This document shows, piece by piece, positions 21,670 through 23,878 of a stretch of DNA of 23,878 nt; position 1 is the stretch's first letter; every line of letters starts with the position of its first letter. The notes under the pieces are model-generated. The model had not been told where the DNA came from. It made no database searches and saw nothing but the letters and a program-made list of their open reading frames with translations. The position numbers and the translations under genes are program-made. Source of the DNA: JBDRMV01 sp043825615 (GTDB taxonomy: Bacteria; CG03); assembly GCA_043825615.1 (NCBI GenBank), contig JBDRRS010000025.1:1-23878 (forward strand). The letters run 5' to 3'.

Positions 21670-22830
21670 ATGGTAAAACCAAATCCTTTCACTCCGAAAT
21701 CGGGTTCAGAACCGAAAGTATTCATCAACAGGGATAAAGAAATGGATTTTTTTCTTAAAAGGATTGAAGAATCTAAACGGGGGAATATTAATCATTACAT
21801 CGTTAATGGCGTATGGGGTTCCGGCAAAACAAGTTTATTGAGATATTTCAAATTGCTTGCTCAAGAGCAAAAATGCGCCGGTTGTTATTTTATAGCAAAG
21901 GAATTAACGGAAAATATAACTGATATGGAAATAAGCGCACACATCATACAATCGGTAGTAAGAAACATCCCCTATAAGTTATCGGAAAAAAATAGCAAGT
22001 TATTTAAATTGGTTAAGGGCTTTGGAATTCAGATATTGGGTTCCGGTTTCAATTTTTCGTTTCAGGTTGAGAAAGATAAATTTATTGACTCTCAGATATT
22101 TCTTATGGATGGTCTGCTGAGTATTTGGAAAGATATTGCTAAATATACCGGCTTATTGGTTGTGCTGATTGATGATGTGCAGAATTATTCAAAAGCGCAG
22201 AGGATTTTTACATCTTTGAAGAATGTGCTCTCGGATAAAAATATCATAGATAAAACAAAAATTTTATTTATTTTGAGTTCAACAATTGAGGGCTGGAAAC
22301 CGTTTATTAAGATGAATCATCCGATAGGTCGTTTCTTTATACCGAGGGCGGAGTTAGGAAATTTTGATAAAGAAAGCACTGTTAAATTAATTGATGCCAT
22401 TTTGGAGAATACAGGCGTCATCTTTACCGCTTCCGTAAAAGATAAAATGTTCAAATATACGGACGGACATCTCTTCCGAATACACGCAATTGGCAGGGCG
22501 CTCTATGACAATGAAAGAAACGGTAAAGTAACGGATAAAGAATGGGAAAAAGGATTTGAAGAAGCGCTGTTTTATCTGGGAAACGCGGTTTATGAGGGAG
22601 TGGTTGAAGGAATAAGTGAGAATGAGATAAAAATAATCAGGGCGCTAAATTTATTCGGTGATAATAAAATGAGTGACATTAGTCGGAAAGTTAAGATTTC
22701 CGGCATAAATGTCTATCTCCGTCGACTGGTTGATAAGGGTATATTGATGGCTTTCAAACGCGGGGAATATGTATTTAACGATAAGATGCTGGGTGTGTAT
22801 TTGCAAAATAACAGAAATAACAAAAAATGA
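21670..22830 (+). CDS. P-loop ATPase of the AAA/Orc1-Cdc6-like or STAND type
   Basis: 386 residues. KVFINRDKEMDFFLKRI is a typical entry to the nucleotide-binding domain, then Walker A GVWGSGKTSLL (about 48-58) and Walker B LLVVLIDDVQ (about 160-169). A sensor-like ILFILSST follows, and a C-terminal winged-helix-like region (ENEIKIIRALNLFGDNKMSDISRKV; LVDKGILMAFKRGEYVF). Such ATPases occur as accessory or archaeal-type regulators, often on mobile or defence loci. ATG 21670 follows AGGAG by 9 nt. It lies between two identical 26-bp junction sequences, like a cargo gene of the array. Composition is AT-rich. The exact role is unknown. Confidence 0.8.
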   Translation: MVKPNPFTPKSGSEPKVFINRDKEMDFFLKRIEESKRGNINHYIVNGVWGSGKTSLLRYFKLLAQEQKCAGCYFIAKELTENITDMEISAHIIQSVVRNIPYKLSEKNSKLFKLVKGFGIQILGSGFNFSFQVEKDKFIDSQIFLMDGLLSIWKDIAKYTGLLVVLIDDVQNYSKAQRIFTSLKNVLSDKNIIDKTKILFILSSTIEGWKPFIKMNHPIGRFFIPRAELGNFDKESTVKLIDAILENTGVIFTASVKDKMFKYTDGHLFRIHAIGRALYDNERNGKVTDKEWEKGFEEALFYLGNAVYEGVVEGISENEIKIIRALNLFGDNKMSDISRKVKISGINVYLRRLVDKGILMAFKRGEYVFNDKMLGVYLQNNRNNKK

Positions 22831-22876
22831 ACGATTTTGTGATTTTTGTTATTTTTGGGCGGAAAGACGGGAAAAA

Positions 22877-22902
22877 TAGGATTTTAAATGATTAAAAAAA
22901 TG
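22877..22902 (+). repeat. array junction sequence (copy 3)
   Basis: Identical to 21591-21616. Here the ORF6N gene whose 3' end it represents is absent; the ATPase gene stops at 22830 and 46 nt of AT-rich sequence precede the block. This implies recombination at the junction. Confidence 0.85.
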
Positions 22903-22973
22903 CTCCTGAAACTTGGAAAGTTTGGGAAATTAATTACCGGAGTTTACCCCGCTATTTGCGGGGTTCCCATTTT
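22888..22973 (+). repeat. 86-bp direct repeat A flanking the DUF1640-like gene (MIKKM frame, terminator-like hairpin)
   Basis: It matches 23348-23433 at 80 of 86 bases. It opens with ATG and reads MIKKMLLKLGKFGKLITGVY and on. All six differences from copy B are third-position and synonymous. ACCCCGC (22946-22952) and GCGGGGT (22958-22964) form a perfect 7-bp stem followed by T7, so it could also end transcription of the ATPase gene. In this copy the frame runs on without a stop over the antisense gene, so the original end seems lost. Confidence 0.75.
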
Positions 22974-22991
22974 TTTCCGGAGGATGAAAAA

Positions 22992-23294
22992 TTATCTTTT
23001 GAAAAAGAGAAAAAGGACGGCGGTAATTGAGGCGAACTGCCCAATCCAGAAAATGAACATCCATTTGATGAGTTCCGCCTTCATTTCCCGCATTTCAATG
23101 CGAAGATTTGCCAAATCTTCTTTTGTCGCTGCTTTTAATTCAGCCAGATCACCTTTTGTCGCCACCTCACTAAATAAAGCAGAATTGTTTGTTTCCAGAG
23201 CGGTTTCTACTGCTTCCGCAATTTTGGTTGCCTGTTTTTCATCAAAAGCCGGGCGGAGAACTTCAAAAACTTTTAATGTGTTTGCGTATGCCAT
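22992..23294 (-). CDS. DUF1640-like coiled-coil membrane protein
   Basis: 100 residues, on the opposite strand to its neighbours. FDEKQATKIAEAVE near the start, a coiled coil (ATKGDLAELKAATKEDLANLRIEMREMKAEL, about 45-75) and one C-terminal hydrophobic helix (WMFIFWIGQFASITAVLFLFF) match DUF1640-type (CCDC90/MCUR1-like) bacterial proteins. AGGAGG is 5 nt upstream and a near-consensus promoter lies beyond. Many bacteria carry such genes in accessory regions; the function is unknown. It is bracketed by direct repeats of 86 bp. Confidence 0.85.
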   Translation of the reverse strand: MAYANTLKVFEVLRPAFDEKQATKIAEAVETALETNNSALFSEVATKGDLAELKAATKEDLANLRIEMREMKAELIKWMFIFWIGQFASITAVLFLFFKR

Positions 23295-23311
23295 GAAAAC
23301 CTCCTGTTTTA

Positions 23312-23339
23312 ATTATAGCAGGAAAAGAAAGTTTGTCAA
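23312..23339 (-). promoter_or_regulatory. consensus promoter of the DUF1640-like gene
   Basis: Minus strand: TTGACA (23339-23334), 16 nt, TATAAT (23317-23312). Both hexamers are perfect, with the start codon 18 nt beyond the -10. This is the strongest promoter seen in the array and it faces left. Confidence 0.85.
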
Positions 23340-23347
23340 GTGGTCAG

Positions 23348-23437
23348 ATGATTAAAAAAATGCTCCTAAAACTCGGGAAATTTGGGAAATTAATTACCGG
23401 AGTTTACCCCGCCATTTGCGGGGTCCCCATTTTATGA
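23348..23437 (+). CDS. 29-residue cationic small ORF (direct repeat B)
   Basis: It reads MIKKMLLKLGKFGKLITGVY and ends PAICGVPIL. The six differences from repeat A (22888-22973) are all synonymous third-position changes, which favours translation. Its stop overlaps the start of the next small ORF (TTATGA, ATG at 23434), so the two look coupled. The same hairpin ACCCCGC/GCGGGGT (23406-23412 with 23418-23424) is embedded. The peptide is lysine-rich at one end and hydrophobic at the other, as in membrane-active peptides. No ribosome box is clear. Confidence 0.45.
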   Translation: MIKKMLLKLGKFGKLITGVYPAICGVPIL

Positions 23438-23565
23438 AGAAATTAGCTGAAAGCAGAACGAGGTATTTTGAAGAGGCGAACGCCGACTTCAGGGCCTGCT
23501 TTGTCTATTTCGGTCTTGCTTTCGCGCAGAGAATTGGAATGATTAGGAGATTAGCCGATGGCTGA
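23434..23565 (+). CDS. 43-residue small ORF coupled to ORF6N copy 4
   Basis: It begins MKKLAESRTRYFEEANADF and ends FAQRIGMIRRLADG. Its start overlaps the stop of the 29-residue ORF (ATGA) and its own stop lies inside the ORF6N gene starting at 23558, giving a chain of three coupled frames. The homologue at 20947 carries a 27-bp in-frame insertion. The 24 bases at the start match that copy at 22 positions; the last 90 bp up to 23560 are identical. No known family recognised. Confidence 0.45.
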   Translation: MKKLAESRTRYFEEANADFRACFVYFGLAFAQRIGMIRRLADG

Positions 23566-23878
23566 TTTAGTGCCTGTAGAAATGATAGTAAGTAAGATTT
23601 TTTTCATCAGGAGTCAGAAAGTGATGCTTGATAAAGACCTTGCGGAATTGTACGGCGTAAAACCGATTAGGTTGAGAGAGCAGGTAAAGAGAAACAAAAA
23701 AAGATTTCCGGAAGATTTTATGATTCAACTTACGCAGAAAGAACTGGAATTTGTGGTATCGCATTTTGCGATACCATCAAAAAAATATTTTGGTGGCTAT
23801 TTGCCTTATGCTTTTACAGAGCAGGGCGTGGCGATGCTTTCAAGCGTGCTTAATAGTGAAAGGGCAATAGCCGTTAAT
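23558..23878 (+). CDS. ORF6N-domain DNA-binding protein (array copy 4), cut by the window edge
   Basis: The first 107 codons are visible. ORF6N domain: IFFIRSQKVMLDKDLAELYGVKPIRLREQVKRN, FPEDFMIQLTQKELE, FTEQGVAMLSSVLNSERAIAVN. The leader with AGGAGA is identical to that of copy 3. Codons for VVSHFAIP contain a perfect 23-bp palindrome. The reading frame is intact to the edge, and the coiled-coil C-terminus is expected beyond it. Confidence 0.87.
   Translation, partial: MADLVPVEMIVSKIFFIRSQKVMLDKDLAELYGVKPIRLREQVKRNKKRFPEDFMIQLTQKELEFVVSHFAIPSKKYFGGYLPYAFTEQGVAMLSSVLNSERAIAVN
23754..23776. repeat. perfect palindrome inside ORF6N copy 4
   Basis: TGGTATCGCA (23754-23763), TTT, TGCGATACCA (23767-23776): 10-bp arms with no mismatch. 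The centre is base 23765, 207 nt after the start codon's A. Its core ATCGCA-N3-TGCGAT is shared with copy 1. Confidence 0.95.

Noticed and set aside
22888..23355. 155-codon rightward protein running through repeat A and across the DUF1640-like gene
   Set aside because: Only the first 28 or so codons are conserved with repeat B; the rest is antisense to a well-supported gene with its own promoter and ribosome site.
20283..23433. Integron cassette array
   Set aside because: The junction blocks lack attC-type R/L box symmetry and no tyrosine integrase is present, so only a general cassette-like recombination is claimed.
19775..23878. CRISPR array
   Set aside because: The repeats here are 22-153 bp, irregularly spaced and contain or border genes; no short regular repeat-spacer pattern exists.

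Overview
The window looks like a chromosomal segment of an uncultured, probably Gram-negative (diderm) bacterium of moderate GC. Exported proteins with Sec signals, a periplasmic LTxxQ-type protein, HEAT/TPR-rich membrane proteins, many dispersed palindromes and a tandem ORF6N gene array recall candidate phyla of the Omnitrophota type. That assignment is an impression from gene style; the window holds no rRNA or other phylogenetic marker beyond GroEL.

Layout. 1-3212: the start of a leftward gene, then a rightward operon thiM-thiE-nucleoside kinase (thiamine salvage plus a uridine-kinase-like enzyme). 3213-8449: a nested palindromic element, a leftward LTxxQ-like periplasmic protein, then rightward genes for a BtrH_N/DUF4872 protein, an exported TPR protein, an NSS-type Na+ symporter and an SPFH (prohibitin-like) membrane protein. 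8450-10060: a 50-residue zinc-ribbon protein (DUF5679 type) and an unknown coiled-coil/two-TM protein, both leftward. 10061-15296: a tight four-gene leftward operon, HEAT protein -> exported HEAT paralogue -> polytopic membrane protein -> GT-C-like membrane protein with seven TPRs. 15297-17554: a divergent control region and groES-groEL under a sigma70-type promoter overlapped by a CIRCE (HrcA) operator. 17878-19774: an HTH-receiver fusion regulator, a mini-MerR protein, a third HEAT paralogue and a 70-residue stub of the same family.

19775-23878: an AT-richer, repeat-built array. Four ORF6N (phage-type DNA-binding) genes are interspersed with a P-loop ATPase gene and a DUF1640-like gene, joined by repeated junction sequences and by short, apparently translated ORFs. 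Copies 1 and 3 share almost identical 3' thirds but have divergent 5' parts. Every ORF6N gene carries a perfect or near-perfect palindrome at an equivalent internal position, with a different sequence in each gene. In three of the four the centre lies exactly 207 nt from the A of the start codon.

The strongest candidates for something undescribed are (i) this ORF6N array with its gene-specific internal palindromes and coupled mini-ORFs, and (ii) a HEAT-like protein family defined by an N-terminal GK...PLx...(I/V)(D/N)Wxx(Y/R) module and a C-terminal SIRRHTGLTDDEVR tail, with four members here. Two of those members share an operon with glycosyltransferase-like membrane proteins, and that operon is driven by a 33-bp promoter copied exactly at a second locus.
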